From assembly GCF_006170445.1 (NCBI RefSeq), contig NZ_VCNA01000009.1:186001-250000 (forward strand): a stretch of DNA of 64,000 nucleotides, read 5' to 3'. A program made the position numbers and the translations under genes. Shown piece after piece: positions 15,419 through 24,000 of the stretch (the first letter of the stretch is position 1; every line of letters starts with the position of its first letter). The DNA is from Brevibacillus dissolubilis. GTDB taxonomy: Bacteria > Bacillota > Bacilli > Brevibacillales > Brevibacillaceae. The notes under the pieces were generated by a model, which searched no databases, was not told the origin of the DNA, and worked only from the letters and a program-made list of their open reading frames with translations.

Positions 15419-17305
15419 ATGAATAAGGTCGTTCGCTTTTATCAGGACTTCACGAAACGCATGTTGTTCCTCTCGTTGTTGACGGGCTTGATCATTGCGG
15501 TCTCGATGCCGCTCAGTCACCTGCTCCTTACCTTTCGGGATGCATCCGAACAAGTCTCCCACTACAGCCAGCATCTGGCCTGGATGATCCGTGACAAGCT
15601 GGAGCGGATCCCCGATACATGGCCCCTTCCTCAAGAGCGGCTGGAGGAAATCATCACCGAATCAAAAATGGACGATACCATCGCCATCCACGTGTATGAT
15701 CAGGACAGACAACCCTTGTATGCCCGTGATTATCTTACGCCCTCTTCTTTTGACATCAGTTACAGCTCCCCGATCATGCATGGGGAGAGTATTCTCGGAT
15801 TTGTCGTCGTCTCAGGACCATGGATGCATGAGCTGTATAAGACAGGCGTGCTGTTTGCCGCTTTTTCCGGACTGGGCTTGGTTATGGGGATTGTCTTGTA
15901 TCAGCTTCCCGCCCGTATCATTCATGAGGCCAAAAATGAGATCGACACCGCTTTTCAGAAGCTGTACTTCCTCTCCCACTATGACTCCCTGACCAAATTG
16001 CCGAATCGGCGCAGTTTCCGCAAAACCCTGCAACGGATCGTCGAGGAAGCCCGTGAACGCGGTGAAAAAGTAGCAGTGATGTTTCTGGATGTAGACCGTT
16101 TTAAACAGATTAATGATACGCTGGGACATAGTCTGGGTGACCTGTTGCTCCGCTGTGTCGCCGAACGGCTGCAGGCTTGTGTCCGTCAGGGAGACACCGT
16201 GGCACGCCTCTCTGGTGACGAATTCACCGTTATCCTGCCGAATATCCAGCAGCTTAGCGATGTGGATGAGATTGCCCGACAGATTCTCTCTACCATGGCG
16301 ACACCACTGATTCTGGAAGGGCAGGAGCTGTTTGTGACCTGCAGCATCGGGATCAGTATTTTTCCCGACGATGGTGATTGTTTTGAGGAGATCCTGCAGA
16401 ATGCCGATCTGGCGATGTACCGCTCCAAGGAATCGGGCAAAAACAGATTCCACTACTATACCGCTTCCCTGAACTACACCGCTTACGAAAAGCTGAAGCT
16501 AGAAAACGAACTGCGAAAATCACTCGCCCGTGAGGAGTTCTTGCTGCACTATCAGCCCCGTATCGACCTCGCCAGCCATAAGATCATCAGTGTCGAAGCA
16601 CTTGTCCGCTGGCAGCACCCTGAGATGGGTCTGGTGGCCCCTGCCAAGTTCATTCCGCTCGCTGAGGAGACTGGATTGATCATCCCGCTCGGCGAATGGG
16701 TCCTGCGTACTGCCTGCAAGCAAAACAAGGCTTGGCAGACAGCCGGCCATCCCCCTATTCCGATCGCCGTCAACCTCTCCGTCCAACAGTTCCAGCAAAA
16801 AGACCTGGTGGAAACCATTGAACGAATCCTCGTCGAAACCGACCTCTCCCCTCACTATCTCGAGCTGGAAGTAACCGAAAGCATCCCGCTCCTCGACGTC
16901 AACAGCTCCATCGACAAGCTAAAGCGGCTTAAAGACCGCGGCATCAAAATCTCTATCGATGATTTTGGCACAGGCTACTCCTCCCTCCACTATCTGAAAC
17001 GCTTTCCGATCCACGCTCTCAAAATCGACCGGACCTTCGTCCACAACCTCACTATCGACCCGTATGATTCCGATATCATCACATGTATCATCGCTATGGC
17101 CCACAGCCTGCGTGTGAAGGTCATTGCCGAGGGTGTCGAGACCGAAGCACAGCGAAGCTTCTTGGTCGATCAGAACTGTGATGAGATCCAAGGCTTTCTC
17201 TTCAGTCCGCCTGTCCCCTCCGACGAGATGGCCGCTTTGTTTACGACCTTTGGCACGACGGATGAATTGGACTCCCGGATAAAAGAAAAAACCCTTGATA
17301 TCTGA
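15419..17305 (+). CDS. Membrane GGDEF-EAL protein (c-di-GMP turnover)
   Basis: The 628-residue protein has TM1 at about 15-37, an extracytoplasmic sensor region of about 100 residues and TM2 at about 143-162. A GGDEF domain (about 180-345) and an EAL domain (about 360-610) follow. The cyclase motif is SGDEF (265-269) with an intact inhibitory RxxD site (R256-D259) five residues before it. The phosphodiesterase half has EALVRW (393-398), DDFGTGYSS, KIDRTF and AEGVET, so both activities look possible. No good Shine-Dalgarno site precedes the ATG, so expression may be weak or the start may lie further in. Confidence 0.93.
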   Translation: MNKVVRFYQDFTKRMLFLSLLTGLIIAVSMPLSHLLLTFRDASEQVSHYSQHLAWMIRDKLERIPDTWPLPQERLEEIITESKMDDTIAIHVYDQDRQPLYARDYLTPSSFDISYSSPIMHGESILGFVVVSGPWMHELYKTGVLFAAFSGLGLVMGIVLYQLPARIIHEAKNEIDTAFQKLYFLSHYDSLTKLPNRRSFRKTLQRIVEEARERGEKVAVMFLDVDRFKQINDTLGHSLGDLLLRCVAERLQACVRQGDTVARLSGDEFTVILPNIQQLSDVDEIARQILSTMATPLILEGQELFVTCSIGISIFPDDGDCFEEILQNADLAMYRSKESGKNRFHYYTASLNYTAYEKLKLENELRKSLAREEFLLHYQPRIDLASHKIISVEALVRWQHPEMGLVAPAKFIPLAEETGLIIPLGEWVLRTACKQNKAWQTAGHPPIPIAVNLSVQQFQQKDLVETIERILVETDLSPHYLELEVTESIPLLDVNSSIDKLKRLKDRGIKISIDDFGTGYSSLHYLKRFPIHALKIDRTFVHNLTIDPYDSDIITCIIAMAHSLRVKVIAEGVETEAQRSFLVDQNCDEIQGFLFSPPVPSDEMAALFTTFGTTDELDSRIKEKTLDI

Positions 17306-17319
17306 ATCAAGGGTTTTTG
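17285..17319. terminator. Bidirectional terminator between GGDEF-EAL and ctaM
   Basis: AAAAAACCCTTGAT and ATCAAGGGTTTTT pair across the stop codon of the GGDEF-EAL gene. A and T runs on both sides suit both converging genes. Confidence 0.85.
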
Positions 17320-17326
17320 CCACGGA

Positions 17327-17785
17327 TTAAAATCCGAGGATGGTTTTGAACAAACTGTTGGTTTCCCCGCCTGGGTAGATCACGAACAGGAGCAGATAGA
17401 CGATAACCCCTGTAATTGCGGTCAAAAACCAGATAATCGATGTTCCTGGACCAATCTTTTTATGTTGCTTCCATTGAGCCTTGTAGCCGGTATACAGCAT
17501 GCGCAGACCCAGCACGGCACCAGTCGTAGCCAAGGTGATATGAACGATGAGGAAGATCTGGTAGTAGAGCTTCCACTCTGCCGGACCACCGAAGTTCATA
17601 TTCCCCACGAAGATTGTCCGGGACATATAGATGATGAAGAACGCCAGAGCAAATCCGGACGCGGCCAGCATTGTCTTTTTATGTTCTTCTCTCTTCCCTT
17701 GTTTAATCAAAGCCCATCCATAGGCGACCAGAATCGCACTAATTACGATAAAGGTTGTACTAATCAGCGGCAAAATCGTCAGCAT
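17327..17785 (-). CDS. ctaM: DUF420 membrane protein, heme-copper oxidase maturation factor
   Basis: A 152-residue protein with four to five membrane segments in the DUF420 family, recognisable by EEHKKTMLAASGFALAFF, YMSRT and a conserved His in FLIVHITLATTG. DUF420 proteins (CtaM/YozB) are needed for aa3-type oxidase maturation in staphylococci and bacilli. It lies 33 bases after ctaG and close to ctaC-F, which supports this role. The exact step, probably heme or copper handling, is not settled. Confidence 0.78.
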   Translation of the reverse strand: MLTILPLISTTFIVISAILVAYGWALIKQGKREEHKKTMLAASGFALAFFIIYMSRTIFVGNMNFGGPAEWKLYYQIFLIVHITLATTGAVLGLRMLYTGYKAQWKQHKKIGPGTSIIWFLTAITGVIVYLLLFVIYPGGETNSLFKTILGF

Positions 17786-17818
17786 GCCATATCCCTTCCA
17801 TCATCCAGTGTTTTTGTG

Positions 17819-18712
17819 TTATTTCGCCGGGATCATCCGGTCGCTTGAGCTATCGAGGGTCTCGAATGGCTCGATCGCATCGATCTCATCAGCAGCTGTA
17901 GTTGGATTCTCATTGCGGTACCAACCCAAGAAGACATACCAGAGCGTAAAGCCGTACGCCAACTCCTGTACGAGCTTCATGATGACCCCACCCAGCTGTT
18001 GGTCATCCAAGATCGGCAGCGCAGCAAAAACCTGCGGCACTCCCTGATACACCTGATACATCACATCAGATGCGAAGATGATCAGACCACAAGCCGGAGT
18101 AAGCAATACACCATTTGCGAAAATATAACCCATTTTACGTACGTGAGTCAAACGCTCCATCTCAGGTACCGGGCACGCTACGTTCCACCACATCTGGAAG
18201 GCAGCCAGAAGCAGAATTCCATGGTAGACGTTATGCAGGCCATGAATACTGTACATCGTGTCGAAAATGATCGGATAGTGATACAGAGAGAACAAGAAGT
18301 TAAATGTCACCAGAGAAAAAATCGGGTTCGTCACTCTCTTGAAAAAACGCAATGCCTTTTCGTTATTCAACAGACCACGGTAAAACCATGCTGGTGTCCC
18401 CACTAAGACAAGCGGCGGTACAATCAGGTATACCAGAGACTGCTGGAGCATGTGCGCACTAAACAGATAATGATGTCCATAATAAGCCAACGGACTACCC
18501 ATCGCCAGATAGAAGATCACCATAGCCATAACGAAAGTGATCTTTTTCCCCATCGGCACTTCCTCCGTTACGCCAAAGCGGTGACGATACGGCCCCGTCA
18601 CAGCCAAATAGATCGCAACAAGCGCTACAGAGAAAAGCATATATTCAGGGCTCCACAACTCAAAAAAGCTTGGCCCTGCCTGTACGACATCGTGATGCTG
18701 ATGTTGGTTCAT
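17819..18712 (-). CDS. ctaG: Cytochrome c oxidase assembly factor CtaG (caa3 type)
   Basis: A 297-residue polytopic membrane protein of the bacilli-type CtaG family, needed to assemble caa3 oxidase and probably to deliver copper. It has about seven TM segments. Conserved histidines occur in YYGHHYLFSAHMLQQS, SLYHYP, HGLHNVYHG, and near the N-terminus in MNQHQHHD. It is unrelated in sequence to the soluble Cox11/CtaG of proteobacteria. It is co-directional with ctaC-F and ctaM but separated from ctaF by two repeat elements. Confidence 0.9.
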   Translation of the reverse strand: MNQHQHHDVVQAGPSFFELWSPEYMLFSVALVAIYLAVTGPYRHRFGVTEEVPMGKKITFVMAMVIFYLAMGSPLAYYGHHYLFSAHMLQQSLVYLIVPPLVLVGTPAWFYRGLLNNEKALRFFKRVTNPIFSLVTFNFLFSLYHYPIIFDTMYSIHGLHNVYHGILLLAAFQMWWNVACPVPEMERLTHVRKMGYIFANGVLLTPACGLIIFASDVMYQVYQGVPQVFAALPILDDQQLGGVIMKLVQELAYGFTLWYVFLGWYRNENPTTAADEIDAIEPFETLDSSSDRMIPAK

Positions 18713-18901
18713 GATGCGGTAAACCTCCTCTCAAACTTGAGCAAGGGATTCCTATAAGGAAAAATAGGCTGTCAAGATAACTCTGTTTTGTGACGTAGCG
18801 TTAGTGATGTAAACACAGTGTTTATTATACCTTTTTAGATGTGTGGAATCTAGGTAGTGGGTAGATTTGTCACTAAATCGCAACTACCTTTGTGCCGATA
18901 A
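18713..18901. other. Intergenic stretch upstream of ctaG
   Basis: Together with the two repeats this belongs to a 920-base gene-free gap between ctaG and ctaF. It should hold the ctaG promoter, but I see no convincing -35/-10 pair. No ORF with a ribosome site was found in it or in the spacers around the repeats. Confidence 0.4.
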
Positions 18902-19150
18902 AGAGCGGGCGTGTTTCCCGTGCTTCACCCGGTTGACAATCAGCAAGGATGTGGGGACTGGCCGCTACGAAAACAACAAGGGTAGGACGGGGCAAAAATG
19001 TTTCGATCCCCCGATGAGAGGGGACATCTGGGTGTTTCAGGGTTGTGAGACTGTTTGCCCCTGAGTAACTCAGAGAAGTTGGCTACCCTTGTTGTTTTCT
19101 CCGCTGGGCGGGATTGTCAAAGGAGTTTGCACGGGAACCACGCCCGCTCT
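18902..19150 (+). repeat. Structured repeat element, copy B
   Basis: A 249-base element. The outer inverted ends begin AGAGCGGGCGTG on the left and its complement on the right, with TTCCCGTGC and TTGACAATC repeated inside them. A perfect 17-base inner stem pairs 18969-18985 with 19083-19099. The core has GGGGCAAAAATG, a CCCC/GGGG hairpin, CATCTGGGTGTTTCAGG, TTGTGAGACT and TTTGCCCCTGA. GGGGACTGGCCGCTACGAA flanks the inner stem on the left and CTCCGCTGGGCGG on the right. It shares outer-arm sequence with copy C, in opposite orientation. Confidence 0.85.
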
Positions 19151-19300
19151 CTATGCGGAATGTAGGTTGCGATGTAATGACAAGGAGAGAAAGGGAAGAG
19201 AAAAGATAAGAAACTAAAAAGATACAAAAGCATCCTAGTCCGAACTTCTATAGCTCTTTTCTTTTTTTGTATTTAATCAGTTCAACACTCAGTGCTGGCA

Positions 19301-19540
19301 GGGAGAGTCCGTGGTTCCCGTGCAAGCTCCTTTGACAAGCCTGCCTAGCGGAGAAAGGAGTATTGGGGGAACGCTTTTAGGGGGTAACAGTCTCACTTCT
19401 TGAAACACCCAGATGCCCCCTCTCTTCGGGGGGTTGAAACATTTTACCCCCAATTCCCCCAAGACTCCTTTCGAAGCGGACAGTTTAATCATCCTCGCGG
19501 ATTGTCAACCGAGCGAAGCACGGGAACCACGGACTCTCCC
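19301..19540 (-). repeat. Structured repeat element, copy C
   Basis: A 240-base minus-strand copy. Outer arms begin GGGAGAGTCCGTGGTTCCCG and pair with the other end. The inner stem pairs 19353-19371 with 19454-19472 (19 bases, one mismatch) and has a sequence unrelated to the inner stems of A, B and D. The core keeps GGGGGTAAAATGTTTCAACC, the CCCC/GGGG hairpin, GCATCTGGGTGTTTCAAG and GTGAGACTGTTACCCCC. Together with copy B it forms a tail-to-tail pair between ctaG and ctaF. The 67-codon ORF across it is judged a by-product. Confidence 0.85.
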
Positions 19541-19569
19541 TCTCCACCACTAACAACCTACTTATAGAC

Positions 19570-19606
19570 AAAAAAAGAACCGAAGCCGAAGCTCCGATTC
19601 TTTTTC
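19570..19606 (-). terminator. ctaCDEF terminator
   Basis: Minus strand AGAATCGGAGC and GCTTCGGTTCT pair around TTCG and end in TTTTTTT, about 30 bases after the ctaF stop. Confidence 0.85.
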
Positions 19607-19634
19607 TTGTACCTTATTAGCCTTTGTCAGTGGA

Positions 19635-19961
19635 TTACCACCAGCAGAGGTACAGACCCATCAGGATTACAGGGAGGATTACCACTACGCCGGAAACCAT
19701 ACCGACCAGCGGGAAAAGGTGACCCTTTTCGCTCATGTGCATCCAGATGAACAATTGTGCGAGTGCTTGCACGATGCCAAGACCGATGATGTAAGGGATT
19801 ACGAAACTTCTGTCATCACCGAAGTAAATAACACCGATGAAAGCAAGTGCAGTCAGAACGATGGAGAGAGCGAATGCAACAAGATGTCCTTTGACGCCGA
19901 TGCCGTGGGACTTGTTGATTTTCGGTTGTGGATGTGCATTCTCAAGGTTGATGTTACCCAT
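19635..19961 (-). CDS. ctaF: Cytochrome c oxidase subunit IV
   Basis: A 108-residue membrane protein with three TM segments (GHLVAFALSIVLTALAFIGV, IPYIIGLGIVQALAQLFIWM, LVGMVSGVVVILPVILMGLY) in the caa3/quinol oxidase subunit IV family. It contains the typical FIWMHMSEKGH loop. It probably stabilises subunit I; it binds no redox centre. The start lies one base after the ctaE stop, and it is the last gene of ctaC-D-E-F. Confidence 0.93.
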   Translation of the reverse strand: MGNINLENAHPQPKINKSHGIGVKGHLVAFALSIVLTALAFIGVIYFGDDRSFVIPYIIGLGIVQALAQLFIWMHMSEKGHLFPLVGMVSGVVVILPVILMGLYLCWW

Positions 19962-19962
19962 G

Positions 19963-20574
19963 TTATGCGCCCACCTTTCCCATCAGGTAAACTACAGTGA
20001 AGATGAATACCCACACCAAGTCTACAAAGTGCCAGTAAAGAGCTGCTACATAGAACTTAGGAGCGGTTACTACTGTGAGGCCTTTTTTCGCCAGCTGAGC
20101 TTGGAGCAATGCAATCCAGGTTACACCGAACGCTACGTGACCTCCGTGGAAACCTACGAGCGTATAGAACGCAGAACCAAACGCGTTGCTGGTCAAAGTA
20201 TGACCTTCATGGTAGTAGTGATAGAACTCGTACACCTCAAGACCCAAGAAGCCGGCACCGAGGATAACAGTAATACCAAACCAGAGTTGCATCAGTTTAG
20301 TGTTATGTTTATGCATCGCCATAACACCAAATACGGATGTCAAAGAAGAAGTCAAGAGCAAGATAGTAGCGAGTGCTACGATTTTGAGGTCAAAAAGCTC
20401 TTCTGGAGATGGACCGCCAACGAACGATTCTTTCAACGCAAGGTAAGTTGCGAACAAAGAACCGAAAAGTACGGTCTCACCACCAAGGAACAGCCAGAAA
20501 CCGAGGACTTTATTACGTCCTTCAAGGGTGGCTTTTTCCGGTTCTGCAGGCAGTACGCCATGATCGTGGATCAT
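19963..20574 (-). CDS. ctaE: Cytochrome c oxidase subunit III
   Basis: A 203-residue protein with five TM segments, the short form of subunit III found in caa3 oxidases. Signatures include GFWLFLGGETVLFGSLFATY, a central Glu in FLGLEVYEFYHY, and FHGGHVAFGVTWI. It supports proton uptake and stability of subunit I. It overlaps the ctaD stop by four bases, implying coupled translation. Confidence 0.95.
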   Translation of the reverse strand: MIHDHGVLPAEPEKATLEGRNKVLGFWLFLGGETVLFGSLFATYLALKESFVGGPSPEELFDLKIVALATILLLTSSLTSVFGVMAMHKHNTKLMQLWFGITVILGAGFLGLEVYEFYHYYHEGHTLTSNAFGSAFYTLVGFHGGHVAFGVTWIALLQAQLAKKGLTVVTAPKFYVAALYWHFVDLVWVFIFTVVYLMGKVGA

Positions 20575-22421
20575 AACTTAACCCCCTTTTCAGTTTCCTT
20601 GATTTCGTCCACTTCGATGTGGAAGCCATGATCGTCAAACAGGGAACGAGCGAACATTCCATAGAATACGACCAACAGACCAACAACAGAAACGATGGTT
20701 TGGTGATAGATGAAACCAAAACCAGCGATGAAGAAACCAACAGACATCAGGAATGGCAGAATGGATGGGGACGGCATGTGGATCGGACCAAGTGGTTCAG
20801 CCGGAGTCATACCTTTGTTACCAGCCATTTTTTCTACCCAAAGTGCATCAAGACCACGTACGCGTGGAGTTTGTGCAAAGTTGTACTCAGGTGCTGGAGA
20901 TGGAATCGCCCACTCAAGTGTGCGTGCATCCCATGGGTCAGCAGGAGCTTTTTCAGCTTTACGGGATGTTACGAATGCATTCCAGAGGAACACAGCAGTA
21001 CCCAATGTCATAACCAAAGCACCGATTGTGGAAATCATGTTACCCATTTCCCAACCTTGGCCTGCCATGTAAGTGTATACACGACGTGGCATACCTGTGA
21101 GACCCAAGAAGTGTTGCGGGAAGAATGTCAGGTGGAAACCGATGAAGAAGAGCCAGAAGTTCCACTTACCAATGGTTTCGTTGAGCATTTTACCGAACAT
21201 TTTTGGCCACCAGTAGTAGCAACCGGAGAAGAGACCAAACGCCATACCACCAACGATTACGTAGTGGAAGTGAGCTACTACGAAGTAAGAGTCATGGTAT
21301 TGGAAGTCAGCAGGCGCAACCGCGAGCATAACCCCTGTCATACCACCGATAACGAATGTTGGGATAAAACCAACTGCGAACAGGTTAGCTGTCGTGAAAC
21401 GGATTTGACCGCCCCACATGGTCAACAGCCAGTTGAAGATCTTGATACCGGTTGGTACCGCGATCAACATGGTCGCGATCGAGAAGAGTGCGTTAGCTAC
21501 AGGACCCATACCAACAGTAAACATGTGGTGAGCCCACACCATGAAGCCCAAGAAACCGATAACGATTGTCGCGAATACCATCGCAGAGTAACCGAAAAGA
21601 CGTTTCTTAGAGAACGTAGCAACAACTTCGGAAATGATACCGAAAGCTGGGAGAATCAAGATGTAAACCTCTGGGTGACCGAAGATCCAGAAAAGGTGTT
21701 GCCAGAGTACTACGTTACCGCCGTTGGCTACCTCGAAGAAGTTAGCGCCAAAGATACGGTCGAACATGAGAAGTACAAGACCTACCGTGATCGCAGGGAA
21801 TGCGAACAGGATCAGTGCAGAAGTGATGAATGCGGACCAAGTGAACAATGGCATACGCATGAAGGTCATACCTGGAGCACGCATGTTGATGATAGTAACG
21901 AGGAAGTTAATACCACCGATCAGGGTACCAAGACCTGCGATCTGCAGACCAAGTACGTAGAAGCTTACACCGTGAGTCGAGCTGTACGTCGTGCCGGAAA
22001 GTGGCGGATAAGCCGTCCAACCAGCATCAGGAGCGCCGCCTAAGAACCAAGACAGGTTCAGAAGCGTACCACCAAAGAAGAACAGCCAAAAACCAAGTGA
22101 GTTAACGAACGGGAACGCAACGTCGCGCGCCCCGATTTGTAACGGAACAATCGCATTCATGAGTGCGAAGATGATCGGCATCGCTGCCAAGAAGATCATT
22201 GTCGTACCATGCATGGTCAAAAGTTCGTTAAAGGTAGCACCTACGAAGAGGTTGCTCTCAGGGTACATCAGCTGAAGACGCATCAGTACCGCTTCGATAC
22301 CACCAAGAAGGAAGAAGAATCCACCGGCTACGAGGTAAAGGATACCGATTTTCTTATGGTCCACCGTAGTGAGCCAATCCTTTAACCCAGTGTTACGTGG
22401 ACGTGCCGCATGTTGAGCCAC
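20571..22421 (-). CDS. ctaD: Cytochrome c oxidase subunit I
   Basis: The 616-residue catalytic subunit of a heme-copper oxidase. It reduces O2 to water at the heme a3-CuB site and pumps protons. It has about 14 TM segments, CuB and cross-linked His-Tyr ligands in FGHPEVYILILP, the HH pair in WAHHMFTVG, and heme ligands in VVAHFHYVIVGG. Length and the long C-terminal extension fit the caa3 group. It lies between ctaC and ctaE, all co-directional. Confidence 0.98.
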   Translation of the reverse strand: MAQHAARPRNTGLKDWLTTVDHKKIGILYLVAGGFFFLLGGIEAVLMRLQLMYPESNLFVGATFNELLTMHGTTMIFLAAMPIIFALMNAIVPLQIGARDVAFPFVNSLGFWLFFFGGTLLNLSWFLGGAPDAGWTAYPPLSGTTYSSTHGVSFYVLGLQIAGLGTLIGGINFLVTIINMRAPGMTFMRMPLFTWSAFITSALILFAFPAITVGLVLLMFDRIFGANFFEVANGGNVVLWQHLFWIFGHPEVYILILPAFGIISEVVATFSKKRLFGYSAMVFATIVIGFLGFMVWAHHMFTVGMGPVANALFSIATMLIAVPTGIKIFNWLLTMWGGQIRFTTANLFAVGFIPTFVIGGMTGVMLAVAPADFQYHDSYFVVAHFHYVIVGGMAFGLFSGCYYWWPKMFGKMLNETIGKWNFWLFFIGFHLTFFPQHFLGLTGMPRRVYTYMAGQGWEMGNMISTIGALVMTLGTAVFLWNAFVTSRKAEKAPADPWDARTLEWAIPSPAPEYNFAQTPRVRGLDALWVEKMAGNKGMTPAEPLGPIHMPSPSILPFLMSVGFFIAGFGFIYHQTIVSVVGLLVVFYGMFARSLFDDHGFHIEVDEIKETEKGVKL

Positions 22422-22466
22422 GGTATTGCCCCCTTTGTTTCAGAGTTAAACTTTTAGTTCAAAGAA

Positions 22467-23555
22467 TTACTGACGTTTCAAGTTGGAGAGGTATTCAGTC
22501 AAAGCATCAACCTCTTCAGGTTTCAATTGACCGATTTTCATCAGGTTGCCTGGTTTAACCTCTTCTGGGTTGGACAACCATTTGTGAAGGTTTTTCTTCA
22601 GGTTTTCAGTACGAACAGCCTCGTCACCAGTGTGAGTAGGGTCGTTACGCAGGAAACCTGCTACGGTTTGACGCTCAGAGTAGTTGCTGAGGTCTGGACC
22701 GATTTTACCGCCGTTACCATCAATGGCATGGCAGCTTACACAAGATTGTTGGAAGATTTTTTCGCCTTCTGCTGCCAGTGCTGTGTCAGCACCATCAGTA
22801 GTAGACTCAGGTTTTTCTTTGGACATCTTAGCTACCCAAGCATCGAACTCTTCTTGGGATACAACTTTAACTTTAAAGTCCATCAGTGCGTGGGACGCAC
22901 CGCAAAGCTCAGCACATTTACCTTGGAACACGCCTTCTTCGCTCGCTTCCAGCCACATGGTATTTTTCATACCTGGGTTGGTGTCGATTTTACCAGCGAT
23001 ACCTGGTACCCAGAAGGAGTGGATTACGTCAGCGGAAGTAAGTTCCAGCCAAACCTTTTTACCAACTGGGATGTAAAGTTCTTGAGCTGTCTTGATTTTT
23101 GCTTCTGGATAGTCAAATTCCCACCAGAATTGGTGTGCGGTAACTTTTACTTTTACCGCTTCCTTGTCTTGCGAGTAGTCTTTCGCAAGCGTGAATGTTG
23201 TCGAAACCATCGGAACAGCGATTACGATCAGAAGCAGGAACGGGATCACAGTCCAGATAATCTCCAGCTTGTGGTTACCTTCTACCTGCTCAGGAATGCT
23301 GTTGTCTCCTTTGCGTTTACGATAACGAACCAGTACGTAAGCGAAGATCGCCACTACTACAGCGAATACGAACAGCATTACGTAAAGGCTGAGCTTCATC
23401 ATGAATAATTGCATCTCAGCCGCAGGACCCTTAGGAGTCAAAGCAGACAAATAAGGATCGCTGCTGCAACCGGTAAGCATAAGCGCAAGTACCGCAAACA
23501 GGGGTAGTAGACGCCCTACTTGTTGCAACCGTCTCATCATACAATCTAGCCCCAC
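22467..23555 (-). CDS. ctaC: Cytochrome c oxidase subunit II with fused cytochrome c
   Basis: A 362-residue lipoprotein; the lipobox LTGC places the modified Cys at 30. Two TM segments (about 52-76 and 98-118) are followed by the CuA domain with H179, C214, C218, H222 and M225 (CAELCGASHALM). A C-terminal cytochrome c domain has CVSCH at 272-276 and a Met ligand near LMKIGQL. The fused cytochrome makes this a caa3 oxidase fed from membrane cytochrome c. The GTG start is supported by AAAGGAGAG. First gene of the operon. Confidence 0.97.
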   Translation of the reverse strand: MGLDCMMRRLQQVGRLLPLFAVLALMLTGCSSDPYLSALTPKGPAAEMQLFMMKLSLYVMLFVFAVVVAIFAYVLVRYRKRKGDNSIPEQVEGNHKLEIIWTVIPFLLLIVIAVPMVSTTFTLAKDYSQDKEAVKVKVTAHQFWWEFDYPEAKIKTAQELYIPVGKKVWLELTSADVIHSFWVPGIAGKIDTNPGMKNTMWLEASEEGVFQGKCAELCGASHALMDFKVKVVSQEEFDAWVAKMSKEKPESTTDGADTALAAEGEKIFQQSCVSCHAIDGNGGKIGPDLSNYSERQTVAGFLRNDPTHTGDEAVRTENLKKNLHKWLSNPEEVKPGNLMKIGQLKPEEVDALTEYLSNLKRQ

Positions 23556-23582
23556 TTTCTCTCCTTTTTAATAGACCTACTT

Positions 23583-23612
23583 ATTCTATCAACTTGGAGT
23601 CTATTAATGCAA
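23583..23612 (-). promoter_or_regulatory. Possible ctaC promoter
   Basis: TTGCAT (23607-23612) and TAGAAT (23583-23588) with an 18-base spacer, about 30 bases before the ctaC start. Moderate match only. Confidence 0.4.
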
Positions 23613-24000
23613 CATGTTTGGCAAAGCTTTGGGATGGTTTATTTTACCAGCCAATCAAACTCAGATACTCGGTAAAACGCACTACGATGAATGATTTCCA
23701 TGCTCCTTTATCGCCTGTTGTTCAAGCCCCCTTTTTTCAATCCGTTTTCCCGGGAAAAGTGATCAAGAAACCTTTTCGCGGGGAAACGGGGATAAAGCAA
23801 GTGGTGGTGTTTACACGCTATTCTTTATTGTAAACGATTTGAACCACCTGTACGTTAACTATCTTTACATTTCACAAATTGTTCAAATAAATGAACCCCA
23901 GACGAAAAGAAATGCCCTATTTCCATAGTGAAAATGAGGACATAACTAAGAATACTATTTAGCTATACTAAAAAGATAGTCTAAATCACTGGAAACACCG
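23613..24000. other. Gene-free stretch with paired palindromes upstream of ctaC
   Basis: No convincing gene in about 390 bases. The notable content is the palindrome TTTTCCCGGGAAAA (23745-23758, inside CCGTTTTCCCGGGAAAAG) and an inverted near-copy CCTTTTCGCGGGGAAACG at 23771-23788. It may be an operator region for the oxidase operon. Confidence 0.4.

Noticed and set aside
19289-19492. Short ORFs in the repeat elements (also near 11139, 18867 and 46919)
   Set aside because: They follow the repeat sequence, lack ribosome sites and differ between copies wherever stems change; they look like by-products of the element.
20619-22043. 474-codon plus-strand ORF opposite ctaD
   Set aside because: Antisense to a conserved oxidase subunit with ligand motifs; low-complexity charged product with no family features.
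23594-23833. 79-codon plus-strand ORF upstream of ctaC
   Set aside because: No ribosome site, overlaps the ctaC promoter region and the palindromes, and has no recognisable features.
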